A stretch of DNA of 48,559 nt from Loktanella sp. (GTDB lineage Bacteria; Pseudomonadota; Alphaproteobacteria; Rhodobacterales; Rhodobacteraceae): assembly GCA_017390475.1 (NCBI GenBank), contig JAFPBO010000047.1, positions 1-48,559 on the forward strand, written 5' to 3'. Positions 17,091 through 26,952 of the stretch are shown here, one piece after another. The translations under genes were made by a program, and so were the position numbers. The first letter of the stretch is position 1, and each line of letters begins with the position of its first letter. A model generated the notes under the pieces. That model saw nothing but the letters and a program-made list of their open reading frames with translations, was not told the DNA's origin and made no database searches.

Positions 17091-18068
17091 TTAGAATTCG
17101 GCGACAAGGTCGCGCAGCCGCGCAACATAGGGCGTCTGCTCTGCCCAGGTGGAGTCCCAGCGTTCCACAATGTCGCCAAAGAATTCCGGTCCAACATTGT
17201 CGGTGATGCTGATGCCCGAATCCGCGCGAAGGCGGTCTAGTTTGCCTTCTTCTTCATCGACGAAACGGTCGATGGTTCTGTCGCAATGTAACTGGATTGC
17301 ACTGCTGATCAGGGTGCGATCTTCTTCACTGATGTCAGCCCATACGCGAGCGGATACCAGCGCGACCATACCGAACATATGGTGGTTAGTGACCATCATG
17401 TTCGGCGCATGTTCATGATAGCGGAAGTTGATGATGGATTCGAAATCCATATCGATCGCGTCAATCTGCCCGTTAGCCAGCGCGTCATAGACCTGGGTCA
17501 GCGGCATGGGTGCGGGGGCGGCGTCAAACATTTCAAAAAAGCTTCGGATCGCGGGTGCGGGAGTTATACGGAACCGCATCCCACCCAAATCGCTCGCAAC
17601 ACTGACCGGCTGCCGCGTCATCAACTGGCGCATGCCGGTCATGGCGTAACAGACACCCACAGTACCAGTGGCACGTGGCAAAACATCGAGAATCTCGCGG
17701 GCCGGTTCTGATCGCAGAACAGTAGCAGCATCGGCAATGTTATCGACAAGGAAGGGTGCGTGCAGCGCGGCCATGTCAGGAACACGGGTCGTGATCTCGG
17801 CTGTGGTCAGCCATGCCATATCCAACGCGCCTGTCTGCAACTGTTGCAGCATCGTTGCCTCATTTCCCAACTGCCCTGATGGGAAAGCCACAATCGAAAA
17901 GCGGCCGTCTGACACTTCTTGCAATGTTTCGTTCAGCGCGGCGACCTCTTGGTTCCAGACGTGGACCGGCGGTGTGATCAGTCCCAACCTGAATTCCCGT
18001 TCCTCGGCAGCGGCGGGTAGCGCCACGCCAATTCCGGCGAAGGCAACCAACATAATCTTCCAGTTCAT
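17091..18068 (-). CDS. dctP: TRAP transporter substrate-binding protein (DctP-like)
   Basis: The 325-residue protein begins with a signal peptide (MNWKIMLVAFAGIGVALPAAA, cleavage about residue 21), followed by a DctP-type periplasmic domain. It shows the typical AFPSGQLGNEATMLQQLQTG near the N-terminus and the MRFRITPAPAIRSFFEMF segment, whose Arg contacts the ligand carboxylate in this family. PMPLTQVYDALANGQIDAID continues the match. The ATG at 18068 has a strong AAGGAG ribosome binding site; the upstream in-frame ATG at 18179 would bury the signal peptide. It lies 128 nt downstream of nicC on the same strand, suggesting co-expression and a pyridine-carboxylate ligand. Confidence 0.9.
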   Translation of the reverse strand: MNWKIMLVAFAGIGVALPAAAEEREFRLGLITPPVHVWNQEVAALNETLQEVSDGRFSIVAFPSGQLGNEATMLQQLQTGALDMAWLTTAEITTRVPDMAALHAPFLVDNIADAATVLRSEPAREILDVLPRATGTVGVCYAMTGMRQLMTRQPVSVASDLGGMRFRITPAPAIRSFFEMFDAAPAPMPLTQVYDALANGQIDAIDMDFESIINFRYHEHAPNMMVTNHHMFGMVALVSARVWADISEEDRTLISSAIQLHCDRTIDRFVDEEEGKLDRLRADSGISITDNVGPEFFGDIVERWDSTWAEQTPYVARLRDLVAEF

Positions 18069-18196
18069 TTTATTTCTCCTTGTTGAAAATCTTCCGGTTG
18101 ATCCGGATATGTATGACTTCGGGCAAGACAACGCCTGTCGTGATGAGCGAGCAAACCATGGCCTGAAATGACGCGCCAACCACTGCTAGTTCGCGA

Positions 18197-19351
<1,155 letters not shown>

Positions 19352-19366
19352 TCATCTCAGTGGTTG

Positions 19367-19396
19367 CTATATTTGTTTGTAGACAAACAAATATAG
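19367..19396 (-). promoter_or_regulatory. Perfect 30-nt palindromic operator upstream of nicC
   Basis: The arms CTATATTTGTTTGT (19367-19380) and ACAAACAAATATAG (19383-19396) are exact reverse complements around a 2-nt centre. The site lies between the nicB end and the nicC start, and overlaps the candidate nicC -10. Its TTTG..GTA..CAAAC core recurs before nicA, before nicE and upstream of tctC. A MarR-type dimer, most simply the NicR-like protein encoded at 23673, is the likely ligand. Confidence 0.85.
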
Positions 19397-19419
19397 CTTG
19401 GTCCAGAATTTCTAGTCAG
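19390..19419 (-). promoter_or_regulatory. nicC: Candidate nicC promoter
   Basis: On the minus strand CTGACT (19414-19419) and TATATT (19390-19395) are separated by 18 nt and resemble sigma-70 -35 and -10 boxes. The -10 lies inside the left edge of the 30-nt operator, so a bound repressor would block polymerase. The predicted leader before nicC is short (about 30-35 nt). Confidence 0.5.
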
Positions 19420-19514
19420 GCCTCCGGCCATCTGCCGCAAGTTGCATCCGCACAAAGCGCCTTTGCCTAAAAAACAGATCGTTTTGATACAGACGACCAT
19501 CTGCTGGCCTAACT

Positions 19515-22500
19515 TTATCTTGCAGACCAGGCAGGAAGGTCGGGTGCGTATCTTTCACGCAGAAAATCCGTGAGCGATTCGATTTGCTGCGCCGACAGTT
19601 CACCACCAAATCCGGGCATATCGCGCAACGGCAGATCAAGCGGGGCATCGATCCCGTTCATGATGACCGTTGTGAGCGCCTGTCGGGAAGGTGCGCGGAT
19701 CGCCGCAGACCGCCCCAGCGGCACCTGTGCCGCAGTAAGGGTATCGCTCAGCCCCGGTTCATGACAACTGGCGCAGGCTGTTCGGAACAACCGCGACGTC
19801 GCATCCGGCACTGTCGCTGCAGGTGGCACTACCGGAACCGCCGCGACAGTTGGGTCAGCAAGCGTTGCCAGATAAGTGGCCATTGCCTGCACATCACTGT
19901 CAGCTACGCCTTGGAGGGAATGCACGACCTCGGCCATGGGGCCGGATGCGCTGGCGATATCCGGTGCATGACCTTGCCGCAGGTAATCGTAATATCGCTG
20001 TTCATCCCAGCCGCGCATGGCGGGTTCGGCCCCGGCGAGCGCGGGCGCGAACCAGCCATCGACCTCTGCCCCGGCAAGGGCGGCAGTTCCTGTGCGTTCC
20101 GCCCCCAGCGCATTGCGCGGGGTGTGGCAGGCCGAACAATGCCCCGCTCCCTCGACCAGATATTTGCCGCGGTTCCATGCATCGGATTGCGCGGGGTCCG
20201 GGGCGAAGGGGGCGGTATCCAGAAACATGGCATTCCAGACGGCGTTGACCGGGCGCAGGTTGACAGGTGCGATCATCTGTGACGCAGGTGTCGGTGCCGA
20301 CACCGCAGGCAGGGTCTGAAGATAGGCATAAAGCGCGAACATGTCGTCCGGCATGATCTTGGCGAATGACGTATAGGGAAAGGCCGGATACAGGTTGTGC
20401 CCGTCGCGGCTGATCCCGCGCCGCATCGCCCGGTCGAAAGCCTGAAACGACCAGTTGCCAAGTCCCGTCTCAGGGTCTGGCGTCAGGTTGGTCGTATAGA
20501 CCGTGCCGAACGGCGTCTGCATCCCACGCCCGCCTGCATTGGGCACACCATCAGAGGCTGTGTGGCAGACCGCGCAGTCTCCGGCGGCAAATACCTCTGC
20601 GCCTTGTGCGATCAATGCGTCGGAAAAACTGCTGGCGGGGGGCGCAGGTTGCGCCGGAATCGCACGCGCTGTGGGTAGGGCAACCGCGGCCAGCGTCAGG
20701 GCGCTGCCCAATGCTGCGACCGTTGCCGCGATACGACGCTTTGCAGGCCGGTGCGGCGCACGCATGCCACCCGGCAAGGCAGCAAGTCCCCCGACAGCCG
20801 CCAATCCGATGCGCATCTTTTCGGGCGTAAATGGTGCGTCACGCAGCCGCACGCCGGTGGCATCGAAGATTGCATTGGCGATGGCGGCAGCGGCAGGCAC
20901 GGCAGCACTTTCCCCGACACCAAGGGCGGGGTCACCGGGCCGTTCGATCAGCATGGTGCGGATTGCAGGCACCTCGTCAAAGGTCTGGATCGGATAGGTG
21001 GCCCAGCTTTGCGGCAGCGGCGTGATGGTGTCGAAACGCACCTCCTCGACCAGCGCACGGCTGGCGGTCTGGATCACGTTGCCATGAATCTGCGCGCGGA
21101 CGCCGTCGGGGTTGATGACAAGCCCCTGATCCTGCCCGACCAGCACACGGGTCAATGTCACTTCACCCGTCTGGGTATCAACGGTCACATCGCAGACCCA
21201 TGCGGCAGCGGCGGCGGCCTTGCCGGGAAATGTGCCGTGGACATAAGTGGCATAAGCAAAGCCGCGCCCATAGGCCATGCGTCCTTCACGGCGCAGACGC
21301 GGGCCAGATTGGGGGGTCCAGTCGCCTTCCTCTGCCGTGCGGCGGACCAGATCACGGGTCCGCGGATCGTCAAGGTGCCGCAGGCGGAACGCGACCGGAT
21401 CCTCCCCGGCGGCATGGGCCAGTTCATCGACAAAGCTTTCATGCGCAAAGGTATGCGGCAGCGCCGAGACGCCGCGCATCCACGCGGAACGCACCATAGG
21501 TGCGATATCGTGAACTGTGATCCGTTTATTGGGAATGCGGTAGGGCGGAATGACCGTGCGGTCGCCCATATCGGCCTGTTGCGGTTCGGGCGAAATCCGC
21601 CCGGTCAGCAGCAGCGCAAGGTTCGGCCCGCGGTTGCAGGGGTACCAGCTGTCCATGGCATAGGCCCCGATATCGCCATCTCGACCGATCCCACCGGACA
21701 CTTCCATCATCTGAGCACCGCCTTTGGGTTCCCAAAGGGTTTCTTGCGCCCGGGTCAGTTGCACACGCACTGGGCGACCGACCGCGCGCGACAAAAGCAG
21801 GGCATCGCCACAGACATCATCGGCGCAGTTGCGGCCATAGCACCCGGCAGCCTGCAAACGGCGGACGTCGATATCCTCGGCCGCGATCTGCATCAGCATC
21901 GCCAGATCCTCTGCCAGCATATGCGGGTTCTGGGTGCCCGACCAGACCGTGGGTTTGCCATCGTTCCAATCAGCGACCGCGCAGGACGGGCCGATGGACC
22001 CATGCGCGTGATAGGGCCAGACATAGGTCCGTTCCATCGTTGTGGTGCAACCGGCAAGACCCGATGCGAAATCCCCCGTCGTATCCAGGACACGCGGTGT
22101 GGCGGGGTAATCCTTCAGTGCCTGCGCCATATCGCTCAGGTCCGGGCCGACCGGGGGGCACGCCCATTCGACATTAAGCGCTTTTGCAATCTCTGCCGCC
22201 TGATCGGCCCGCTGAGCCACCACGCCTAGGAAATCGTTCTTGCGGACGATCCCGATCAGCCCGTCCATCCCGGCCACGGAATCCTCGTCCACGTGCAGCA
22301 GGCTGCGCCCGATGAAGTCACCTGAATCGCGGCCCGCATAGGGGGGGCGCACAACATGGCCGTGCAGCATTTCATCCACGACAAGATCATGAATATAGCT
22401 AAAGTCGCCACGCACCTTGGCGGGCAGATCGCTGCGCGGTACAGACGTCCCGACGATCCTGTAATCCTTGGGGTCTTTTGGCGCGATGCTTCGGTCCAGC

Positions 22501-22934
22501 CGCAAGGTCACGTCATGACCGGCGACCAAAGCGCCATAGGGCACATGATCCTCACGCCAAATCACTTTGCCATCCGCCGTGGCGACCCTGTCGGGCGGGG
22601 CGTTCAGGCGCCGCGCGGCCATGCCAAGCAGGTAATGCCGCGCCTGTGCGGCGGCGATGCGCAAAGGCACGGCCGCAATCTGGATCGTTTCCGATGCGAT
22701 GGTCGCGCCCTGATCCGGCGTGCGCTGCGTATCCCCCAGCACCACGGTGACATGATCCAGTGGCACATCAAGCTCTTCCGCCACGATCTGTGCCAGCGCA
22801 GTTTCCACCCCGGTTCCCAGATCAACATGCCCGTTGAAGGCAGTCACCCGCCCGTCCGCCCCGACCTGCAAAAAGGGCTTGGAGCCAGTCCCACCGTCAT
22901 CGAAAATCGTCAGCATGCCGAAATCTTCAGACAT
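19515..22934 (-). CDS. nicB: Nicotinate dehydrogenase large subunit with three cytochrome c domains
   Basis: The 1139-residue protein fuses a molybdopterin-binding hydroxylase domain (about residues 1-720; GHVDLGTGVETALAQIVAEE, QGATIASETIQ, GESAAVPAAAAIANA) to a membrane-like segment near 735-755 and three c-type haem motifs: CAVCH (about 785), CSACH (about 933) and CASCH (about 1051). This is the architecture of NicB, which with NicA hydroxylates nicotinate at C6 and passes electrons through its haems to the respiratory chain instead of to NAD or O2. Length is close to the Pseudomonas protein (about 1190). Its ATG overlaps the nicA stop by 8 nt (22927-22934), so the subunits are translationally coupled. 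The haem part must face the periplasm. Confidence 0.93.
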   Translation of the reverse strand: MSEDFGMLTIFDDGGTGSKPFLQVGADGRVTAFNGHVDLGTGVETALAQIVAEELDVPLDHVTVVLGDTQRTPDQGATIASETIQIAAVPLRIAAAQARHYLLGMAARRLNAPPDRVATADGKVIWREDHVPYGALVAGHDVTLRLDRSIAPKDPKDYRIVGTSVPRSDLPAKVRGDFSYIHDLVVDEMLHGHVVRPPYAGRDSGDFIGRSLLHVDEDSVAGMDGLIGIVRKNDFLGVVAQRADQAAEIAKALNVEWACPPVGPDLSDMAQALKDYPATPRVLDTTGDFASGLAGCTTTMERTYVWPYHAHGSIGPSCAVADWNDGKPTVWSGTQNPHMLAEDLAMLMQIAAEDIDVRRLQAAGCYGRNCADDVCGDALLLSRAVGRPVRVQLTRAQETLWEPKGGAQMMEVSGGIGRDGDIGAYAMDSWYPCNRGPNLALLLTGRISPEPQQADMGDRTVIPPYRIPNKRITVHDIAPMVRSAWMRGVSALPHTFAHESFVDELAHAAGEDPVAFRLRHLDDPRTRDLVRRTAEEGDWTPQSGPRLRREGRMAYGRGFAYATYVHGTFPGKAAAAAAWVCDVTVDTQTGEVTLTRVLVGQDQGLVINPDGVRAQIHGNVIQTASRALVEEVRFDTITPLPQSWATYPIQTFDEVPAIRTMLIERPGDPALGVGESAAVPAAAAIANAIFDATGVRLRDAPFTPEKMRIGLAAVGGLAALPGGMRAPHRPAKRRIAATVAALGSALTLAAVALPTARAIPAQPAPPASSFSDALIAQGAEVFAAGDCAVCHTASDGVPNAGGRGMQTPFGTVYTTNLTPDPETGLGNWSFQAFDRAMRRGISRDGHNLYPAFPYTSFAKIMPDDMFALYAYLQTLPAVSAPTPASQMIAPVNLRPVNAVWNAMFLDTAPFAPDPAQSDAWNRGKYLVEGAGHCSACHTPRNALGAERTGTAALAGAEVDGWFAPALAGAEPAMRGWDEQRYYDYLRQGHAPDIASASGPMAEVVHSLQGVADSDVQAMATYLATLADPTVAAVPVVPPAATVPDATSRLFRTACASCHEPGLSDTLTAAQVPLGRSAAIRAPSRQALTTVIMNGIDAPLDLPLRDMPGFGGELSAQQIESLTDFLRERYAPDLPAWSAR

Positions 22935-23412
22935 CGCTTGTCTCTTTCATGATCACGGCGGCGCGACGCACGGCGGCGATGATCTCTTGATGGGTGCCGC
23001 AGCGGCAAAGGTTGTCGCGCAAGGCGTGCCTTATCTCCGCCTCGTCCGGGTCGGCGTTCTTGGCCAGCAGGGCCACCGCACCGATCACCATACCGTTCAG
23101 GCAGTAACCGCATTGCGCGCCCTGCCGGTCGACAAAACCTTGCTGGACCGGATGCAGCGTGCCATTGGGCTGCGCCAGCCCTTCCAGCGTCGTGACCGCC
23201 CGCTTGGCGACGCGGGCGACCTTCATCACGCAGGCCCGGGCAGGCTGGCCATCGACCAACACCATGCAAGCCCCGCATTGCGCCATACCGCATCCGTATT
23301 TCGGTCCGTGCAGGGCATGATCCGCTCGCAGGACATCAAGCAGGGTGCGATGCGGGTCCAGTTCCGCCGATACGGCACGCCCGTTCAGGCTGAAGGTTAT
23401 CTGTTTTGTCAT
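22927..23412 (-). CDS. nicA: Nicotinate dehydrogenase small [2Fe-2S] subunit
   Basis: The 161-residue protein is a two-cluster iron-sulfur subunit of the xanthine-dehydrogenase type. The plant-type ferredoxin motif CGMAQCGAC...C is near residues 40-62, and the second cluster motif CGYC...CRCG lies in the C-terminal helical domain. It carries electrons from the molybdenum site to the NicB haems. The ATG at 23412 follows a GGGAG ribosome binding site and begins MTKQITFSLNGR; the in-frame ATG at 23460 lies in the operator region and is rejected. It is transcribed divergently from nicR across a 260-nt region that carries an operator-like site at 23461-23478. Confidence 0.93.
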   Translation of the reverse strand: MTKQITFSLNGRAVSAELDPHRTLLDVLRADHALHGPKYGCGMAQCGACMVLVDGQPARACVMKVARVAKRAVTTLEGLAQPNGTLHPVQQGFVDRQGAQCGYCLNGMVIGAVALLAKNADPDEAEIRHALRDNLCRCGTHQEIIAAVRRAAVIMKETSDV

Positions 23413-23460
23413 CTGACTCCCTTCCGGTGGCTGCGTCTTGTTGGCGTCATCAAGCCACAT

Positions 23461-23478
23461 ATTTGAGTGTATGCAAAT
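23461..23478. promoter_or_regulatory. NicR-type operator-like site before nicA
   Basis: ATTTG (23461-23465) and CAAAT (23474-23478) form an inverted repeat around AGTGTATG. Aligned on the central GTA it matches the nicC palindrome pattern TTTG..GTA..CAAA. It lies 48 nt upstream of the nicA start, in the nicA-nicR divergent region. Confidence 0.6.
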
Positions 23479-23672
23479 GATTTTATATGTCTGTTGGCAT
23501 CCTATCGTCGCCGGATGCAGGCCTGTTCCCCAGCGGGCGGGATTGCCCGATATTCAGGCACACCGACAAAAGTGTCTCTACATCCATGTCAGGCCGCGCC
23601 AGAGGATGACAAGACCGTCGCAAGCCCCTAAACGAGGTCGCATGACACAGATACGTTCAAGCAGAGACACAA

Positions 23673-24107
23673 ATGGCACCCATGCTGGCTGAAGATGATT
23701 ATAAACTGGACGATCAGGCCGGTTTCCTGCTGCGCAAGGCGTATCAACGCCATATGACGATCTTTGCCGACTTTACGCTGGATGGCCTGACCTCCATGCA
23801 ATTTTCCACGCTTTACCGTCTGGCGACAGAGCCCGGCCCGATTTCGCAGAATGCGCTGGGGCGGCTGGTCGCGATGGATGCTGCCACCACAAAGGGTGTC
23901 GTGTCGCGCCTGATCGACCGCGGTCTGGTCGAAAGCGAGCGAGATCTGATCGACAAACGCCGCTACATCCTACGCACAACCCCGGCGGGCCGCGAGATGC
24001 TGGCGCAGATGTTGCCGGTCATGAAGCAGGTCACCGCAGAGACGATGAAGCCGCTGTCCGATTCCGAACGCGCCCAGCTGATGGCCCTGCTACGCAAGAT
24101 CAGCTGA
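23673..24107 (+). CDS. nicR: MarR-family regulator, NicR-like
   Basis: The 144-residue protein has the MarR winged helix-turn-helix: ISQNALGRLVAMDAATTKGV as helix-turn-helix (about residues 50-72) and RDLIDKRRYILRTTPAG as the wing (about 88-106). It is divergent from nicA and followed by nicE-D-X-F, the position of nicR in Pseudomonas, where NicR represses the nic genes and 6-hydroxynicotinate relieves repression (known for the Pseudomonas protein; assumed here). A second ATG three codons in (23682) is an alternative start. Operator-like sites flank it on both sides, so it probably controls nicAB, nicC and nicEDXF. Confidence 0.85.
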   Translation: MAPMLAEDDYKLDDQAGFLLRKAYQRHMTIFADFTLDGLTSMQFSTLYRLATEPGPISQNALGRLVAMDAATTKGVVSRLIDRGLVESERDLIDKRRYILRTTPAGREMLAQMLPVMKQVTAETMKPLSDSERAQLMALLRKIS

Positions 24108-24213
24108 TCCGCTACACCCTGCGGGTCACGCTTGCCTTTCGGCCAGCCACAAAACGCCCATGAAATAATCACTCGTTGACACCGAGCGAGCGTTTTCAGC
24201 ACATTTTCGAAAG

Positions 24214-24227
24214 TTGTAAGTATACAA
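24214..24227. promoter_or_regulatory. NicR-type operator-like site before nicE
   Basis: TTGTA (24214-24218) and TACAA (24223-24227) are inverted around AGTA, and the right half extends to TATACAAAC, a 9-mer shared with the site upstream of tctC. It lies 69 nt upstream of the nicE start. A TTGACA at 24176-24181 may be a -35, but no convincing -10 was found. Confidence 0.55.
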
Positions 24228-24295
24228 ACGAATTTTCTTGTAATCAGTTGGGTGATGAATTTTACCTATTCGCAACGCCGCAGCAGGAGAGTTTG

Positions 24296-25045
24296 ATGAA
24301 GCCCATTCGCATTGGCCAGATCGTGCCAAGTTCCAACATCACGATGGAAACTGAAATCCCCGCACTGCTCCGCACCCGCGAGATGATCGCGCCGGAACGC
24401 TTTACCTTTCATTCGTCACGGATGCGTATGAAACACGTCACCAAGGAAGAACTGGCCAAGATGGACGGTGACAGTGACCGCTGTGCGCTGGAACTGTCCG
24501 ACGCGGGCGTGGATGTCATGGGATATGCCTGTCTGGTGGCGATCATGTCGATGGGACATGGCTATCACCGCACCTCGGCCAAGCGGCTGTCGCAAGTGGC
24601 AACAGACAATGGCATGCCGACCGATGTAATCACCTCGGCAGGTGCGCTGGTCGACGGGCTGACCGCGATGGGCGCGAAACGGATCGCGGTCGTGGCCCCC
24701 TATATGAAGCCACTGACCGAAATGGTCGTCGATTACTTGCGCCACGAAAACTTTGCCGTGTCGGATTACCGTGCCTTGGAAATATCGAACAATCTTGCCG
24801 TTGCGGCCCATAATACCGCCAACCTGCCGGGCATCGTGGCGGATATGGATTTTGCGGATGCCGATGTCATCGTGCTGTCCGCCTGCGTGCAGATGCCTTC
24901 CCTTGCCGCCGTCGCGACCGTCGAGGCGCAGACCGGTAAGCCGGTCGTCACCGCCGCCATCGCCACGACATGGGCCATGCTGAAATCGCTGAACCTGCCG
25001 ACCCGTGTGCCGGGCGGCGGGGCGCTGCTGTCGGGCATCTATTGA
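24296..25045 (+). CDS. nicE: Maleate isomerase
   Basis: The 249-residue Asp/Glu-racemase-superfamily enzyme isomerises maleate to fumarate, the last step of the maleamate pathway. The two active-site cysteines are visible: C79 in GYACLVAIMSMG and C197 in LSACVQMPSL. They match Cys82 and Cys200 reported for Pseudomonas maleate isomerase with a constant offset of three (recalled from literature). The start at 24296 follows AGGAGAG; the frame is open further upstream to 24176 but runs through the operator. It is first in the nicE-nicD-nicX-nicF plus-strand series, with 11 nt to nicD. Confidence 0.92.
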   Translation: MKPIRIGQIVPSSNITMETEIPALLRTREMIAPERFTFHSSRMRMKHVTKEELAKMDGDSDRCALELSDAGVDVMGYACLVAIMSMGHGYHRTSAKRLSQVATDNGMPTDVITSAGALVDGLTAMGAKRIAVVAPYMKPLTEMVVDYLRHENFAVSDYRALEISNNLAVAAHNTANLPGIVADMDFADADVIVLSACVQMPSLAAVATVEAQTGKPVVTAAIATTWAMLKSLNLPTRVPGGGALLSGIY

Positions 25046-25056
25046 AGGGGACGATC

Positions 25057-25833
25057 ATGACCATGGGCTACAACATCCGCGCCAACGGCATAAGACAGCA
25101 CCTGATCCGCCACCCCGGACCAGGCAAACAGATGCTGCTGGTGCCCGGCATCACCTCGCCCGCGATCACCTGGGGGTTCGTCGCCGACCGGCTGGCCGAG
25201 AAGTTCGATGTACATGTTCTAGACGTCCGCGGGCGCGGCCTGTCGGAAACCGGTGATCTGGATTATACGTTGGATGCCATGGCTGATGACGTGATTGCTG
25301 TCGCGCAGACAATGGACCTGCCGATTGTCATGGGGCATTCGATGGGCGCGCGGATCGCCATCCGCGCCAACACACGTAACGCGACGGTTTTTTCTGGCTA
25401 CCTGCTGGTTGACCCGCCGGTATCTGGCCCGATGCGCCGTCCCTATCCGCCGCAATGGCCATGGTATGGCGAGAGTATCCGCATGGCGGCCTTGGGATGT
25501 TCCGCCGACAACATGCGTGCCTATTGCCCGACATGGACCGAAGAGCAGGTCGCACTGCGCGCAGAATGGCTGCACACCTGCCACTGGGGCGCGATCCGCA
25601 CCGCCTTTGACGGGTTTCATACAGATGACATCCATCAGGACATTCCCGACATCCGCCTGCCGACGCGGCTGATTATCGCAGGCGACGCGCCCGTCATTCA
25701 GGACCAGGACAAGGCCGAGATTGCAACCCTCAACCCCGCTATCGACCAGCGTGTCGTGACCAGCGCGGGTCACATGATCCCGTGGGACAACCTTGACGGC
25801 TTTCTGGCCGCCGTCATGGATTTCGACGTTTGA
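25057..25833 (+). CDS. nicD: N-formylmaleamate deformylase (alpha/beta hydrolase)
   Basis: The 258-residue alpha/beta-hydrolase removes formate from N-formylmaleamate to give maleamate. The nucleophile elbow is MGHSMGARI with S95, the acid is D119 in LLVDPPVSG, and the histidine is H239 in SAGHMIPWD. These sit at a constant offset of six from the triad S101, D125 and H245 that I recall for P. putida NicD, strong support for this specific function. The ATG at 25057 is 11 nt after the nicE stop, with an AAGGGG ribosome binding site. An in-frame ATG at 24970 would overlap nicE and is rejected. Confidence 0.93.
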   Translation: MTMGYNIRANGIRQHLIRHPGPGKQMLLVPGITSPAITWGFVADRLAEKFDVHVLDVRGRGLSETGDLDYTLDAMADDVIAVAQTMDLPIVMGHSMGARIAIRANTRNATVFSGYLLVDPPVSGPMRRPYPPQWPWYGESIRMAALGCSADNMRAYCPTWTEEQVALRAEWLHTCHWGAIRTAFDGFHTDDIHQDIPDIRLPTRLIIAGDAPVIQDQDKAEIATLNPAIDQRVVTSAGHMIPWDNLDGFLAAVMDFDV

Positions 25834-25864
25834 CCGCCACCACCTTTCCAAAGGAGAAACCGCA

Positions 25865-26896
25865 ATGGATCTGACCAGCTTTACCGAAATCTGTCTGCAC
25901 CAGTTGAAAATGTCCGGCGTGCAGAAAGACGAACGCCTGATCGTTCTGACCCAGGGCATGGAGCGTCTTGACTATGCCGACGCCTTCATGGCCGCAGGAC
26001 AGCGCCTTGGTGCCAACATGTATCACATGCGCCTGCCGCAACCGCTGCCGAGCTCTGGATGGGCGGTCGGCACGACCGGTCTGGCCGCCATGCCCGATGC
26101 CGTCGAAGCGTTGAAAAACTGCGACATGCTGATCGACTGCGTGTTCCTGCTGTTCAGCCCGGAACAATTTGCCATTCAGGCGGCAGGCACCCGCATTCTG
26201 ACCGCGGTCGAACCCCCCGAACTGCTGGCCCGCATGCTGCCGACGCAGGAAATCCGCGAAAAGGTCGAGATCGGCGGCGAGATCCTGTCAAAAGCCAAGG
26301 TCATGCGCATCACGTCGCCGCATGGCACCGACGTCACCTACAAGCTCAACACCTATCCCACCGTCACCGAATATGCTTGCACCGACGAACCCGGACGCTG
26401 GGACCACTGGCCATCGGGTTTTGTGTTCACCGGCGGTGACGATGACGGCGTTGACGGCCAGATCGTCGTTGCACCGGGCGATATCCTGCTGCCGCAGAAT
26501 ATCTATGTGCGCGACCCAATCACCTATACCATCGAAAAAGGCTTCGTGACCGATATCCGCGGCGGTCTGGATGCGGAACTGGTCAAATCCTATATGGCCG
26601 ATTTCAACGACCCGCGCGGTATGGGCATGTCCCATGTCGGCTGGGGCATGAATCCGCACGCCAAATGGCACAATTTTGTGCCGGGTGCCTTCGGCGGCGG
26701 CATGGGGATGGAACCGCGCAGTTATTACGGCAACGTGATGTTCTCGACGGGGCCGAACAACGAACTGGGCGGACCGAACGACACGCATTGCCATCTCGAT
26801 ATTCCGATGCGCGGCTGTTCGCTGTTTCTGGATGATGAACCGATTGTCATTGATGGCGATATCGTCGTCAAAGACATGCAGATGGACCGCCACTGA
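25865..26896 (+). CDS. nicX: 2,5-dihydroxypyridine 5,6-dioxygenase
   Basis: The 343-residue Fe(II) dioxygenase opens 2,5-dihydroxypyridine to N-formylmaleamate. It belongs to the M29-aminopeptidase-like fold, not to classical extradiol dioxygenases. The iron ligands are visible as H257 (SHVGWG) and H310 and D312 (THCHLDIP), a constant offset of eight from His265, His318 and Asp320 of P. putida NicX (recalled from literature). The start at 25865 has an AAAGGAGAAA ribosome binding site. An upstream ATG at 25793 in the same frame overlaps nicD and is rejected. Confidence 0.94.
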   Translation: MDLTSFTEICLHQLKMSGVQKDERLIVLTQGMERLDYADAFMAAGQRLGANMYHMRLPQPLPSSGWAVGTTGLAAMPDAVEALKNCDMLIDCVFLLFSPEQFAIQAAGTRILTAVEPPELLARMLPTQEIREKVEIGGEILSKAKVMRITSPHGTDVTYKLNTYPTVTEYACTDEPGRWDHWPSGFVFTGGDDDGVDGQIVVAPGDILLPQNIYVRDPITYTIEKGFVTDIRGGLDAELVKSYMADFNDPRGMGMSHVGWGMNPHAKWHNFVPGAFGGGMGMEPRSYYGNVMFSTGPNNELGGPNDTHCHLDIPMRGCSLFLDDEPIVIDGDIVVKDMQMDRH

Positions 26897-26907
26897 CCCG
26901 CTGCATC

Positions 26908-26931
26908 TGTCCCGCGCCCCCGCGCGGGACA
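26908..26931 (+). other. Strong stem-loop between nicX and nicF
   Basis: TGTCCCGCGC (26908-26917) and GCGCGGGACA (26922-26931) form a perfect 10-bp, GC-rich stem with a CCCC loop in the 56-nt gap between nicX and nicF. No T-run follows, so it is more likely an mRNA-processing, stabilising or attenuating stem than a full terminator. Confidence 0.7.
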
Positions 26932-26952
26932 TCTGACATACCGGAGACTGCC

